Positions 1 to 6,695 of a stretch of 8,088 nt of DNA are shown piece after piece. The DNA lies in NCBI GenBank assembly GCA_016193545.1, contig JACPSA010000093.1, positions 1-8,088 on the forward strand, read 5' to 3'. The notes under the pieces are model-generated. The model was not told the DNA's origin. It did no database searches and saw only the letters and a list, made by a program, of their open reading frames with translations. Source of the DNA: Chloroflexota bacterium. Its GTDB lineage: Bacteria > Chloroflexota > Dehalococcoidia > Dehalococcoidales > UBA2162. Position numbers and translations under genes: made by a program. How positions within the stretch are numbered: the first letter of the stretch is position 1; each line of letters opens with the position of its first letter.

Positions 1-970
1 GCATTGGCATCCGCTCTACACCCATACCAAAGGCAAAGCTGGTGTAAACATCAGGGTCAATGTCCCCGCGTCGCAGCACTTCGGGATGGGTCATCCCGGC
101 ACCGAGTATCTCAATCCAGCCGCTATTACCGCACAGGCGGCATCCCTCTCCATTACAGACCATGCAATCTATTGCCATCTCCACTCCCGGCTCAACAAAG
201 GGGAAATAGTCGCAACGGAAACGTACCTTTCTATCTTCGCCGAAGAAACGGCGGGCGAACTCATAAAGCGTCCCCTTGAGGTCGGCCATAGTAATACCTC
301 TATCAACCACTAATCCGTCAATATTATGATAGATACTTAAATGGGTAGCATCGGTTGCCTCATGACGGTAGACTCTGGCCGGCTCAATCGTTCTTATCGG
401 AGGCTTCATCGTCTCAATAACTCTGGCACTAATAGCAGTGCCTTGGGTACGCAGCAGCATCGGTCTTTGCCCGTCCCCCGTCTCAGAATCAATCCAGAAA
501 GTTGACTGGTTATCGCGTGCCGGGTGTTCGGCAGGCATGTTTAACGCCTCAAAATTATAATAGTCCCACTCTACGTCCGGCCCTTCCACTATTTGAAAGC
601 CCATGGAACCAAAGATATCGCATATCTCATGGACAGTCTGGGTAATTGGATGTAAATGCCCGACGGGGAAAGGATAACCGGGCAGGGTAATATCAACGAA
701 CCCGCTTTCAACAGAGCCTGACCCGGCCTCACGGAGAGCTTGCTCCCGGTTACGGAAACTATCTTCCAGACTGGTTTTAAGCTCGTTGGCGCGAGCACCG
801 GCAATTTTTCTTTCTTCCAGAGGCAATGTAGCCAAGCTACGCAGGCTATTGGTTAGCTTACTCTTCTTACCCAGGTAACGGACCCGCCATGATTCCAGTT
901 CCTTGATATTAGACGCGTCCTCTAAATCATTGAGAGCTTCCCGTCCTAGTTCTTCAAGCTGAGACAACAT
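1..970 (-). CDS. pheS: Phenylalanine-tRNA ligase alpha subunit, C-terminus cut by window edge
   Basis: This is the catalytic alpha subunit of the cytoplasmic (alpha-beta)2 enzyme that attaches phenylalanine to tRNA-Phe. The minus frame is open from ATG at 970 to the edge and gives 323 residues. The first ~85 residues are the usual helical tRNA-binding arm. The class II core follows, with RVYRHEATDATH (motif 2 region) and GMGVERM (motif 3) at the very end, so only about 20 residues should be missing. Four cysteines, C269, C272, C277 and C280 (CxxCx4CxxC), sit just before GWIEILGAGM. This insert is known in other bacterial PheS proteins and is probably a zinc knuckle. AGGGG lies 8 bases before the ATG. 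It is last in the thrS-infC-rpmI-rplT-pheS order, and pheT would be expected just beyond the left edge. Identity is certain; zinc binding is inferred. Confidence 0.96.
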   Translation of the reverse strand, partial: MLSQLEELGREALNDLEDASNIKELESWRVRYLGKKSKLTNSLRSLATLPLEERKIAGARANELKTSLEDSFRNREQALREAGSGSVESGFVDITLPGYPFPVGHLHPITQTVHEICDIFGSMGFQIVEGPDVEWDYYNFEALNMPAEHPARDNQSTFWIDSETGDGQRPMLLRTQGTAISARVIETMKPPIRTIEPARVYRHEATDATHLSIYHNIDGLVVDRGITMADLKGTLYEFARRFFGEDRKVRFRCDYFPFVEPGVEMAIDCMVCNGEGCRLCGNSGWIEILGAGMTHPEVLRRGDIDPDVYTSFAFGMGVERMPM

Positions 971-1118
971 CTTTTTTACCCCTGATGGACTGTCTTCCGG
1001 TCTGAGACCTGATTGGAAAGAGGTAGAGAGCTTCTAAAAATACCCTTCCCTGTATTTGGGCATTAAGGAAGAAAATAGCCTGAATAGCGCCAGCCGACTG
1101 ATGATACTATGGATTCCG
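971..1118 (-). other. rplT-pheS intergenic gap
   Basis: This 148-base gap holds the pheS ribosome binding site (AGGGG at 979-983). It also holds a weak inverted repeat, AAATAC/GTATTT at 1038-1043 and 1052-1057 with an 8-base loop, followed on the minus strand by a short T-rich stretch. The stem is AT-rich and only six pairs long, so I do not call it a terminator. I see no T-box motif and no convincing promoter. pheS may be read through from rplT. Confidence 0.4.
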
Positions 1119-1481
1119 CTAGTGGCTCTGGACTCCACCTTTAGCTAAAGTCACCAGGTTGGTAAAGGCTTCCGGCTCTCTGACCGCCATATCCGCCAGC
1201 TGTTTACGGTTGATTTCAACCCCTGACTTCTTTAAGCCTGCCATAAACTGACCGTAGTTAAGTCCATGGCTTCTACTAGCGGCATTAACCCGTGAAATCC
1301 ACAAACGTCTCATATCGCCTTTGCGCTCCCGTCGGTGAGCATAAGCGTAGCTCAGCGAGTGAAGCATAGATTCGTGGGCCCGGCGATAGAGGGCATGCTT
1401 GGTTGCCCGGTGCCCTTTGGTCAAGAGCAACAGTTTGCGATGTCTGTGATGAGCGGTTACACCTCTTTTTACTCGTGGCAA
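1119..1481 (-). CDS. rplT: 50S ribosomal protein L20
   Basis: L20 binds 23S rRNA early in assembly of the large subunit, and in several bacteria it also represses its own operon. The 120 residues match the usual length of 117-120. The start reads PRVKRGV, followed by the basic N-terminal tail (HHRHRK, KGHRATKHALYRRAHES) and the globular part with RRLWISRVNAASR and the NRKQLADMAV stretch typical of the family. The start codon is TTG at 1481, chosen because GAGGAG lies at 1489-1494, 7 bases upstream, and because family members begin M(P/A)RVKRG. The gene lies 89 bases after rpmI. A TTG start on a ribosomal protein gene is slightly unusual and may lower its translation rate. Confidence 0.97.
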   Translation of the reverse strand: MPRVKRGVTAHHRHRKLLLLTKGHRATKHALYRRAHESMLHSLSYAYAHRRERKGDMRRLWISRVNAASRSHGLNYGQFMAGLKKSGVEINRKQLADMAVREPEAFTNLVTLAKGGVQSH

Positions 1482-1513
1482 AGTACTTCTCCTCTGCTTC
1501 TATTCGATATCAG

Positions 1514-1561
1514 AACAGCCCCGACTACACATCATTATCCGAGTTAGATAGCCAAGCTGTT
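1514..1561 (-). promoter_or_regulatory. Imperfect RNA stem before rplT, possible L20 autoregulatory site
   Basis: In the rpmI-rplT gap the transcript can pair AACAGC (1561-1556) with GCTGTT (1519-1514). The stem continues through two G-U pairs, a one-base bulge and five more pairs (1553-1549 with 1527-1523, one of them G-U). It encloses a loop of about 21 bases. It begins 10 bases after the rpmI stop and ends before the rplT ribosome binding site, which it does not cover. Known L20 targets are long irregular helices, so a regulatory role is possible, but no specific match to a known L20 site was established. Confidence 0.3.
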
Positions 1562-1570
1562 TTATCAGCG

Positions 1571-1774
1571 TTATTTGGCCCCGTAGGGCAGGAGCCTTTT
1601 GATTCGTTTTACGTCACGGGGACTCACCGGAATTGTCTCATCATAAAGACGCTTAACGCGCTTGGGTTTTCGAACGCGCAAATGACTCTTCCCGCCTTTA
1701 GTCCGCATAAGCTTACCGCTACCGGTAAGATGAAAACGGGCCTCGGCACCTTTATGGGTCTTAATTTTTGGCAT
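1571..1774 (-). CDS. rpmI: 50S ribosomal protein L35
   Basis: L35 is a small, very basic protein of the large ribosomal subunit. The 67 residues show the family hallmarks: MPKIKTHKGAEARFHLTGSGK at the start (quoted here with its last residue, K21, described separately as part of the basic patch), then KLMRTKGGKSHL and an arginine- and lysine-rich tail ending KRIKRLLPYGAK. Its ATG at 1774 directly follows the infC stop codon at 1777-1775, with no spacer. The nearest Shine-Dalgarno-like sequence, GAGGAG at 1790-1795, is 15 bases away inside infC. Translation is therefore probably coupled to termination on infC. The order infC-rpmI-rplT is the conserved one. Confidence 0.97.
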   Translation of the reverse strand: MPKIKTHKGAEARFHLTGSGKLMRTKGGKSHLRVRKPKRVKRLYDETIPVSPRDVKRIKRLLPYGAK

Positions 1775-2329
1775 CTAAGATTTTTTTATCTCCTCTTTGA
1801 CTATTTTAGGCTTGGGAGCAGCGGCCAACGGTAGCAGCAACACATTCATCCTTCTTCCTATCATTGCCGGTTGCCCATCAACAGATGCTGCATCCTTTAC
1901 TGTCTCCGCTGTTCTCTGTAAGAGCTTCCAGCCAAGGTCAGGATGAGTGATTTCACGTCCCCGGAACATTACCGATACCTTGACCTTATCGCCACCACCG
2001 AGCAATTTCCTGATTGTCCTGACTTTAGCCTCGAAATCATGCTGCCCAATTTTAGGTCGCAGCCGGACCTCTCTTAACTCTGAAATCTTCTGGCCTTTTC
2101 TAGCCTCCCGCTCTTTTTTAGCCTGCTCATATTTAAATTTTCCATAATCAAGCAGGCGGCATACCGGCGGCACGGCTGTAGCCGCAACCTCAACCAGGTC
2201 AAGGTCGTGGCTTTTCGCCACCTCCCACGCCTGAACCAAAGGCATAATCCCCAGCTGCTCCCCCTTCTCCCCAACGACCCGGACCTCTTTTGCCCTTATC
2301 TCCCGGTTAATACGTAAGCTCTTAACTAT
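1775..2329 (-). CDS. infC: Translation initiation factor IF-3, probable AUA start
   Basis: IF-3 binds the 30S subunit, keeps it apart from 50S and checks start codon and initiator tRNA. The N-domain reads INREIRAKEVRVVGEKGEQLG, here running from codon 2311; the family signature PPVCRLLDYGKFKYE follows. Next come a charged linker (QAKKEREARKGQ) and the C-domain (VRLRPKIGQHDFEAKVRTI, VMFRGREITH). The first ATG, at 2245, would delete the start of the N-domain. Upstream the frame stays open to TAA at 2348-2350 but has no ATG, GTG or TTG. The only strong ribosome binding site, AAGGGGGT at 2340-2347, lies 10 bases before ATA at 2329, giving 184 residues; ATT at 2311 is 29 bases away from it. E. coli infC also uses a rare start (AUU) that lets IF-3 repress itself, and the same logic is likely here. 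The gene is certain; the exact start is inferred. Confidence 0.93.
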   Translation of the reverse strand: MVKSLRINREIRAKEVRVVGEKGEQLGIMPLVQAWEVAKSHDLDLVEVAATAVPPVCRLLDYGKFKYEQAKKEREARKGQKISELREVRLRPKIGQHDFEAKVRTIRKLLGGGDKVKVSVMFRGREITHPDLGWKLLQRTAETVKDAASVDGQPAMIGRRMNVLLLPLAAAPKPKIVKEEIKKS

Positions 2330-2339
2330 GTGCTCGTTT

Positions 2340-2347
2340 ACCCCCTT
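2340..2347 (-). promoter_or_regulatory. infC ribosome binding site that places the start
   Basis: On the minus strand AAGGGGGT differs from the consensus AAGGAGGT at one base, which can still wobble-pair with 16S rRNA. It lies just downstream of an in-frame stop and 10 bases before ATA at 2329, and so supports the non-AUG start of infC. Confidence 0.65.
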
Positions 2348-2373
2348 TTAGTTACAGGTATTCAGTGAGTAGA

Positions 2374-2402
2374 AATATATCATATTCCTGTTCAGGAAGC
2401 AA
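2374..2402 (-). promoter_or_regulatory. Extended -10 promoter of infC-rpmI-rplT
   Basis: On the minus strand TTGCTT (2402-2397) is followed after exactly 17 bases by TATATT (2379-2374), which is preceded by TGA, an extended -10 element. Transcription would start near 2367, leaving a leader of about 38 bases before infC. That is too short for a long L20-type leader. It lies directly after the thrS stop at 2412. Confidence 0.6.
2385..2398. promoter_or_regulatory. Palindromic operator candidate in the infC promoter
   Basis: TTCCTG-TT-CAGGAA is a perfect 6+2+6 inverted repeat. It lies almost wholly in the spacer between the -35 and -10 elements of the infC promoter and overlaps the last bases of the -35. 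A dimeric regulator bound here would compete with RNA polymerase. The stem is too short, and lacks the T-run, to be the thrS terminator. No regulator can be named. Confidence 0.45.
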
Positions 2403-2411
2403 ATTACGGTT

Positions 2412-4195
2412 TCAGGCCAGTTCTTTCGTTTTGTTAGCTATCACCATACTGACCGTCTCTTTAAAGCTACTGAATGACTGAGCCGGCAGTTGCTCACCGC
2501 TACGCCAGCGGACGGAAACAGTATCGGTAGCTACCTCTTTGTCCCCGACCACCAGCATATAAGGTATCTTATCAAGCTGCGCCTGCCTGATTTTCAGGTT
2601 CAACCTTTCTGAGCGGGCATCAACCTTCGCCCGTACCCCGGCTTTTCTAAGCTCAGATTCCAGTTTAGCGGCGTAATCCAGGTGGCGGTCTGCCACTGGA
2701 ATTAACGTTACCTGAACCGGAGACAGCCACACCGGGAAGGCACCGGCATAATGTTCGATGAGAAAAGCCATAGTCCTCTCTATAGCACCAACTGAAGAAC
2801 GGTGAATAACAATCGGTTCCTTTTCTTGCTGGTCTTTGTCGATATAGGTCAGCTTAAAACGCTTCGGCATAACAAAATCATACTGGACGGTGAACACCGT
2901 GTCTTCTTTACCGGCAAAATTCTTCATCTGAATATCAATTTTCGGACCGTAAAAAGCCGCTTCTTTCTCAGCTTCAAAATAATTAGCTTCCCTCTGTATC
3001 AGAACTTTCCGCAACACATCTTCCGCAAAATCCCAGGCTTTATCATCTTTGTAATACTTGGTGTTATCTTTTCTATCTCCTAAAGATAATCGGTATCGAT
3101 AATTGTCACCGGTATCTAATCCTAAAGTGGCTGATATATATTCTATTAAATCCAGAACACCGCTTATTTCATCCGTAGCCTGGTCTGGCTGACAAATAAT
3201 ATGGGAATCAGCCAGGCAAAAAACCCTGACTCTCATTAACCCGGTCAGTTCCCCTGATTTTTCATAACGGAATTGTTTGGCTAATTCCGCAATTCTAAAA
3301 GGAAGCTCTTTGTAAGACCTCGGCTTGCTGGCGTAGAGTTCAAAGTGGTGCGGGCAGGTCATCGGTCTCAGCATCAACTCTTCTTCTTCCACCTTCATCA
3401 CCGGATACATTGAGTCTTTATAATAAGGATAATGGCCTGAAGTTTTATACAATGCTATATTTGCCAGGTCAGGGGTATAAACGTGCTTATACCCTCTGCT
3501 TATTTCCTCATCGACCACAAAACGTTCCAGCTCTCTTCTAATTATCGAGCCCTTTTCAGTGAACAAAGGCAGTCCTTTCCCAACCAAATCCGAAAACACA
3601 AAGAGGTCAAGGTCCTTGCCTATTTTTCTATGGTCTCTTTTCTTGATTTCTTCCTGTGTTATCAAATATTCATCCAGTTCTTTCTTCGACCGGAACAGCA
3701 AGCCATAAATCCTCTGGAGCATTCGATTTTTTTCTGAACCTCTCCAGTATGCTCCGGCTATTCTATCCAGTTTCAAGGCGTCCTCGGGAATCTCTTTCGT
3801 GGATTTAATATGGGGACCACGACACAAATCAACAAATGAGCCCTGCCGATAGACACTAACCTTTGCATCATCGATTTCATCAATTAGCTCCAGCTTATAG
3901 GGTTGCGCAGCGAATAGCTGTCGGGCTTCTCCCTGGTTACCTCTTCTCTGATAAAGGCAACATTTGAAGCGATTATGTCAACCATTTTAGCCTCAATGAT
4001 AGGCAAATCATCGGGTGTTAACGAGCGAGGTAAGTCAAAGTCATAATAGAAACCGTTTGCTATCGCCGGACCGATAGCAAACCTGACATCAGGAAAGATA
4101 GACTGCACCGCTTCAGCCATAACATGTGCCGCCGAATGCCGCATCTTCTCTAGCTCTTCCTCTTCACCTGATTTGCTGTCTTTATCAACAACCAT
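2412..4195 (-). CDS. thrS: Threonine-tRNA ligase, frame broken by an apparent one-base loss near 3929
   Basis: This class II enzyme charges tRNA-Thr and edits mischarged serine. The 5' part (4195 to about 3930) carries the editing motif HSAAH (H20, H24). The frame then runs into nonsense and stops at 3884. The -1 frame continues with EARQLFAAQPYKLEL, CRGPH (C125, H129), motif 2 around FRYEKSGELTG, the zinc ligands C281 (MTCPHH), H332 (ADSHI) and H465 (IHRSS), and the C-terminal anticodon-binding domain. Restoring one base after 3929 gives a seamless 594-residue protein reading REEARQL. There is no N-terminal TGS domain, so it is shorter than E. coli ThrS (642). ATG at 4195 is preferred: AGGA lies 10 bases upstream, and TTG at 4264 overlaps the -35 box. 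A sequencing or assembly error is likelier than a true pseudogene because the rest is intact and the gene is normally essential. Confidence 0.93.
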
Positions 4196-4235
4196 AACTC
4201 TAATATCCTGACTATGCTGAATAAAAACCTCATCA

Positions 4236-4264
4236 ATTATATCAGCCACAAGCAAGCTGCGCAA
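4236..4264 (-). promoter_or_regulatory. thrS promoter with extended -10
   Basis: On the minus strand TTGCGC (4264-4259) is followed after 17 bases by a perfect TATAAT (4241-4236). TGA directly before it forms an extended -10, which compensates for the weak -35. The predicted start near 4229 leaves a leader of about 34 bases to ATG 4195. That leaves no room for a T-box riboswitch. Confidence 0.65.
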
Positions 4265-4273
4265 TCACTCATG

Positions 4274-4302
4274 TTGTCTGTTTCAGTAACAACGTCTATA
4301 AT
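4274..4302 (+). promoter_or_regulatory. Promoter of the MFS transporter gene
   Basis: TTGTCT (4274-4279), 17 bases, then a perfect TATAAT (4297-4302). Its -35 lies only 9 bases from the -35 of the divergent thrS promoter, so one regulator or local supercoiling could affect both. The predicted start near 4309 leaves about 9 bases before the GTG at 4318. Confidence 0.65.
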
Positions 4303-4317
4303 GCTATATTAACGCCG

Positions 4318-5469
4318 GTGATAAAGAAAGTTTTTCCCGCTTTAGCCTTCAGCATGTTTTCCTCCACATTAGGGATGGGCATAGTATCACCGCTTTTACC
4401 TCTCTACATTCGGGATATGGGCGCCACTGGCATCTGGTTAGGCATTATCATCGCCGCTTACTCTGTCTCCAACAGCCTGGTTGTCCCTATCGCCGGTAAA
4501 ATCTCCGACCAGAAAGGCCGCAAAGGACTGCTAGCCATCGGGCTGCTGGTATATTCTGTCCTCTCTCTGGGCTATGTCTGGGCAGGGACAGTTACTCACC
4601 TGGCCCTGATTCGCTTTCTGCAAGGTATCGCCGGAGCGATGACCGGTCCCATTGCTACCGCTTATGTCGGTGACCTTTCCCCTGAGGGTGAGGAGGGTAA
4701 ATGGATGGGTTACGCTAATGCCGCCTTTTTCAGCGGTTTTGGCTTTGGCCCATTTCTCGGCGGCGTTATCGCCGAACACTTTGGTATCCCCGCTACCTTC
4801 TATACCATGGGCGCCTTTAATCTGCTGGCGTTACTGGTAACCGTAGCCTATCTCCCTGAAGTCAAACGCCGGAAAGGAACAGAAGACTCTCCACATCCAT
4901 CCTTTAAAGAGATAAGCCGGAGCGGCACGGTGAAGGGTATCTTCAGCCTTTGGCTGGGACAAGCCATCGGGCGAGGCGCCATTTTCACCTTCCTCCCTGT
5001 CTTTGCCGCTATGATGGGCCTGAGCATCAGTCTTATCGGAATACTGATAACCGTTAATATTCTGTCGGTAACCTTGCTCACACCTCTGGGCGGTATCATC
5101 GCTGACAGATTCAACCGGAAACCCCTCGCCTTTGTCGGCCTCATCCTTTTTGCTGTCTCACTGGCGGCAATCCCCCTGACTCATAGTTTCTGGCCACTGC
5201 TGGCAGTGCTGCTTATCCAGGGAGTTACTATGGCGATTTCCCAGCCCGCGGCTTCAGCTCTAGGCGTTGAGGAAGGCAGGAAATATGGCATGGGTTCCAC
5301 TATGTCAGTGCTCTTTCTAGGCTTCAGCATCGGCATGGCTGTAGGGCCGATTATCGCCGGTGCCATCGCTCAATTACTGGATGTTAATGCCGTGTTTTAC
5401 ATCGCTGCCGGACTCGGAGCTGTGGGCAGCATCCTTTTCGTTGGGTTCACCAAACATTCACCTAGCTAG
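4318..5469 (+). CDS. Major facilitator superfamily transporter, drug:H+ antiporter-like
   Basis: This is a predicted 12-helix inner-membrane transporter of 383 residues, a typical length for the DHA1 group. Visible signatures are loop 2-3 motif A, GKISDQKGRK (about 60-69), motif B around RFLQGIAGAMTG (99-110), and antiporter motif C, GFGFGPFLGG (140-149). The degenerate second-half copy of motif A is GGIIADRFNRK (258-268). A charged cytoplasmic loop (EVKRRKGTEDS, about 181-191) separates the two six-helix halves. Motif C points to proton-coupled export, probably of small hydrophobic compounds; the substrate cannot be read from the sequence. The start is GTG at 4318 with no Shine-Dalgarno sequence. 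It sits about 9 bases from the predicted transcription start, so initiation may be nearly leaderless. An internal ATG at codon 13 would cut into helix 1. The gene is divergent from thrS. Confidence 0.9.
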   Translation: MIKKVFPALAFSMFSSTLGMGIVSPLLPLYIRDMGATGIWLGIIIAAYSVSNSLVVPIAGKISDQKGRKGLLAIGLLVYSVLSLGYVWAGTVTHLALIRFLQGIAGAMTGPIATAYVGDLSPEGEEGKWMGYANAAFFSGFGFGPFLGGVIAEHFGIPATFYTMGAFNLLALLVTVAYLPEVKRRKGTEDSPHPSFKEISRSGTVKGIFSLWLGQAIGRGAIFTFLPVFAAMMGLSISLIGILITVNILSVTLLTPLGGIIADRFNRKPLAFVGLILFAVSLAAIPLTHSFWPLLAVLLIQGVTMAISQPAASALGVEEGRKYGMGSTMSVLFLGFSIGMAVGPIIAGAIAQLLDVNAVFYIAAGLGAVGSILFVGFTKHSPS

Positions 5470-5628
5470 ACCTGGAACCGACTGGATACTACTCTCAGCC
5501 AACCATTGTCCCTTCCTTTACAGGCTAATGACGGAGATGATAGACTAAACTATGTTCTTTTGCCTGTGAACTAAGTCAGAGAAATTAAAGAGCTAATATC
5601 CAGCTAGCCGGATATTAAAGGTAGAGCA
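5470..5628. other. Gap between the MFS and MBL genes
   Basis: This 159-base gap contains no supported gene. Its only clear structure is the inverted repeat at 5594-5617 described separately. A possible -35 (TTGCCT at 5560-5565) has no good -10 at the right distance, so no promoter is called. No T-rich terminator follows the MFS stop. Confidence 0.5.
5594..5617 (+). promoter_or_regulatory. 8-bp perfect inverted repeat before the MBL gene
   Basis: TAATATCC (5594-5601) and GGATATTA (5610-5617) form perfect arms around an 8-base loop containing the palindrome GCTAGC. The right arm ends where the AAAGG ribosome binding site (5617-5621) begins, 12 bases before the ATG. It could be an operator or a hairpin beside the ribosome binding site. 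No T-run follows, so it is not an ordinary terminator. Confidence 0.45.
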
Positions 5629-6603
5629 ATGACTGAAGAAATTTTACCAAACTTGTACCGAATCGAGGTTCCTTTACCCCGTAATCCCCTGCAGGCTATC
5701 AACTCTTACGTCATCAAGGATGGAAATCGCTCATTAGTTATCGACACCGGGATGAATCGCGAAGAGTGCCTGAGTGTGTTGTCCTCCGGACTAAAGGAAC
5801 TCGGTGTAGATTTGAAAAAGACCGATTTTTTTATTACCCACGTGCATTCCGACCACATGGGCCTCGTTCCCAGCCTGGCTACCGACACATCGATTGTTTA
5901 CTTTAACCGACCGGAGGCCAGTTCCAGCAATAAACCAGGCAGTAGCTGGCAGAGGAACGATGAGTTTGCTGCCAAACATGGTTTCCCCGAAGATGAGCGT
6001 AAAAAGGCGATTGAGAACCACCCGGGACGCAAATATAGTCCCCAGGGACATATCGACTTCCATATTTTACAAGAAGGCGACACCATACGTATCGGTGACT
6101 ATTTGTTTTCATGTATCGAAACTCCAGGACATACCAGGGGACACATGTGCCTTTACGAATCGAGGAAGAAGCTACTTGTCTCGGGAGACCACATCCTCAT
6201 CGATATCACCCCCAACATATCATTAACCTCTGATGACGAGAACCCATTGAATGACTATCTCAACAGCCTGGACAAGGTCTATAATTTCGACATCAAGCTG
6301 GTATTACCCGGGCATAGGCGCCTGTTTAAGAACCACAGAGAGAGGATTACAGAATTGAAGCAGCACCATCAAGAAAGAGCCGACGAGGTCCTCTCTATTC
6401 TTGAAGCCGGCAAGAAGAATGCTTTTCAGGTAGCTTCACTAATGACCTGGGATATGACCTATAAATCCTGGGAACAGTTCCCGCCCCAACAGAAATGGTT
6501 TGCTTTCGGTGAGGCTGAAGCCCACTTAAAGTATCTCGAGGGCAAAGGAGAGGTAGAAAGACTAACCGGGGAGCAAGAAGTAATATTTTCCCTGAAAAAC
6601 TGA
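5629..6603 (+). CDS. Metallo-beta-lactamase-fold hydrolase with C-terminal winged-helix-like region
   Basis: This is a predicted soluble metal-dependent hydrolase of 324 residues in the glyoxalase II/LACTB2-like part of the MBL superfamily. The ligand set is complete: HVHSDH (H71, H73, D75, H76), the GHT/GH region (H168), GDH (D187) and GHR (H229), which should bind two metal ions, usually zinc. The N-terminus (NLYRIEVPLP, NSYVIKDGNRSLVIDTG) is the normal first strand pair of the fold. After about residue 240 a helical segment (ERADEVLSILEAGKKNAFQV to KYLEGKGEVER) looks like the winged-helix extension common in LACTB2-type proteins. The substrate is unknown: thioester, lactone, phosphodiester and nucleic-acid hydrolysis all occur in this fold. 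AAAGG lies 7 bases before the ATG. It may head the run of four codirectional genes. Confidence 0.92.
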   Translation: MTEEILPNLYRIEVPLPRNPLQAINSYVIKDGNRSLVIDTGMNREECLSVLSSGLKELGVDLKKTDFFITHVHSDHMGLVPSLATDTSIVYFNRPEASSSNKPGSSWQRNDEFAAKHGFPEDERKKAIENHPGRKYSPQGHIDFHILQEGDTIRIGDYLFSCIETPGHTRGHMCLYESRKKLLVSGDHILIDITPNISLTSDDENPLNDYLNSLDKVYNFDIKLVLPGHRRLFKNHRERITELKQHHQERADEVLSILEAGKKNAFQVASLMTWDMTYKSWEQFPPQQKWFAFGEAEAHLKYLEGKGEVERLTGEQEVIFSLKN

Positions 6604-6695
6604 GCGCTTCAGTCCAAATACCCGGCGGTAAAGCCAGCAAATGAAGACGGGCCGAAACTACCGGCAAATAAAATACTAAAGAGAGGAGTTGAGCT

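Noticed and set aside
4..313. Two plus-strand ORFs opposite pheS.
   Set aside because: They are antisense to an unbroken, well-recognised pheS frame.
1034..1063. Short minus-strand ORF (MPKYREGYF then stop) upstream of pheS, possible leader peptide for attenuation.
   Set aside because: It has one Phe only, no ribosome binding site, and no GC-rich terminator hairpin with a T-run after it.
1403..1834. 143-codon plus-strand ORF across rplT and rpmI.
   Set aside because: It is antisense to two certain ribosomal protein genes and resembles no protein; it is a shadow.
3921..3940. Programmed -1 frameshift in thrS.
   Set aside because: The minus-strand bases around the junction (ACC AGG GAG AAG CCC) contain no X XXY YYZ slippery heptamer, and ThrS is not known to use frameshifting.
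4196..4264. TTG at 4264 as the thrS start, adding 23 residues.
   Set aside because: It overlaps the predicted -35 element, directly follows a stop codon, and ATG 4195 has an AGGA at good spacing.
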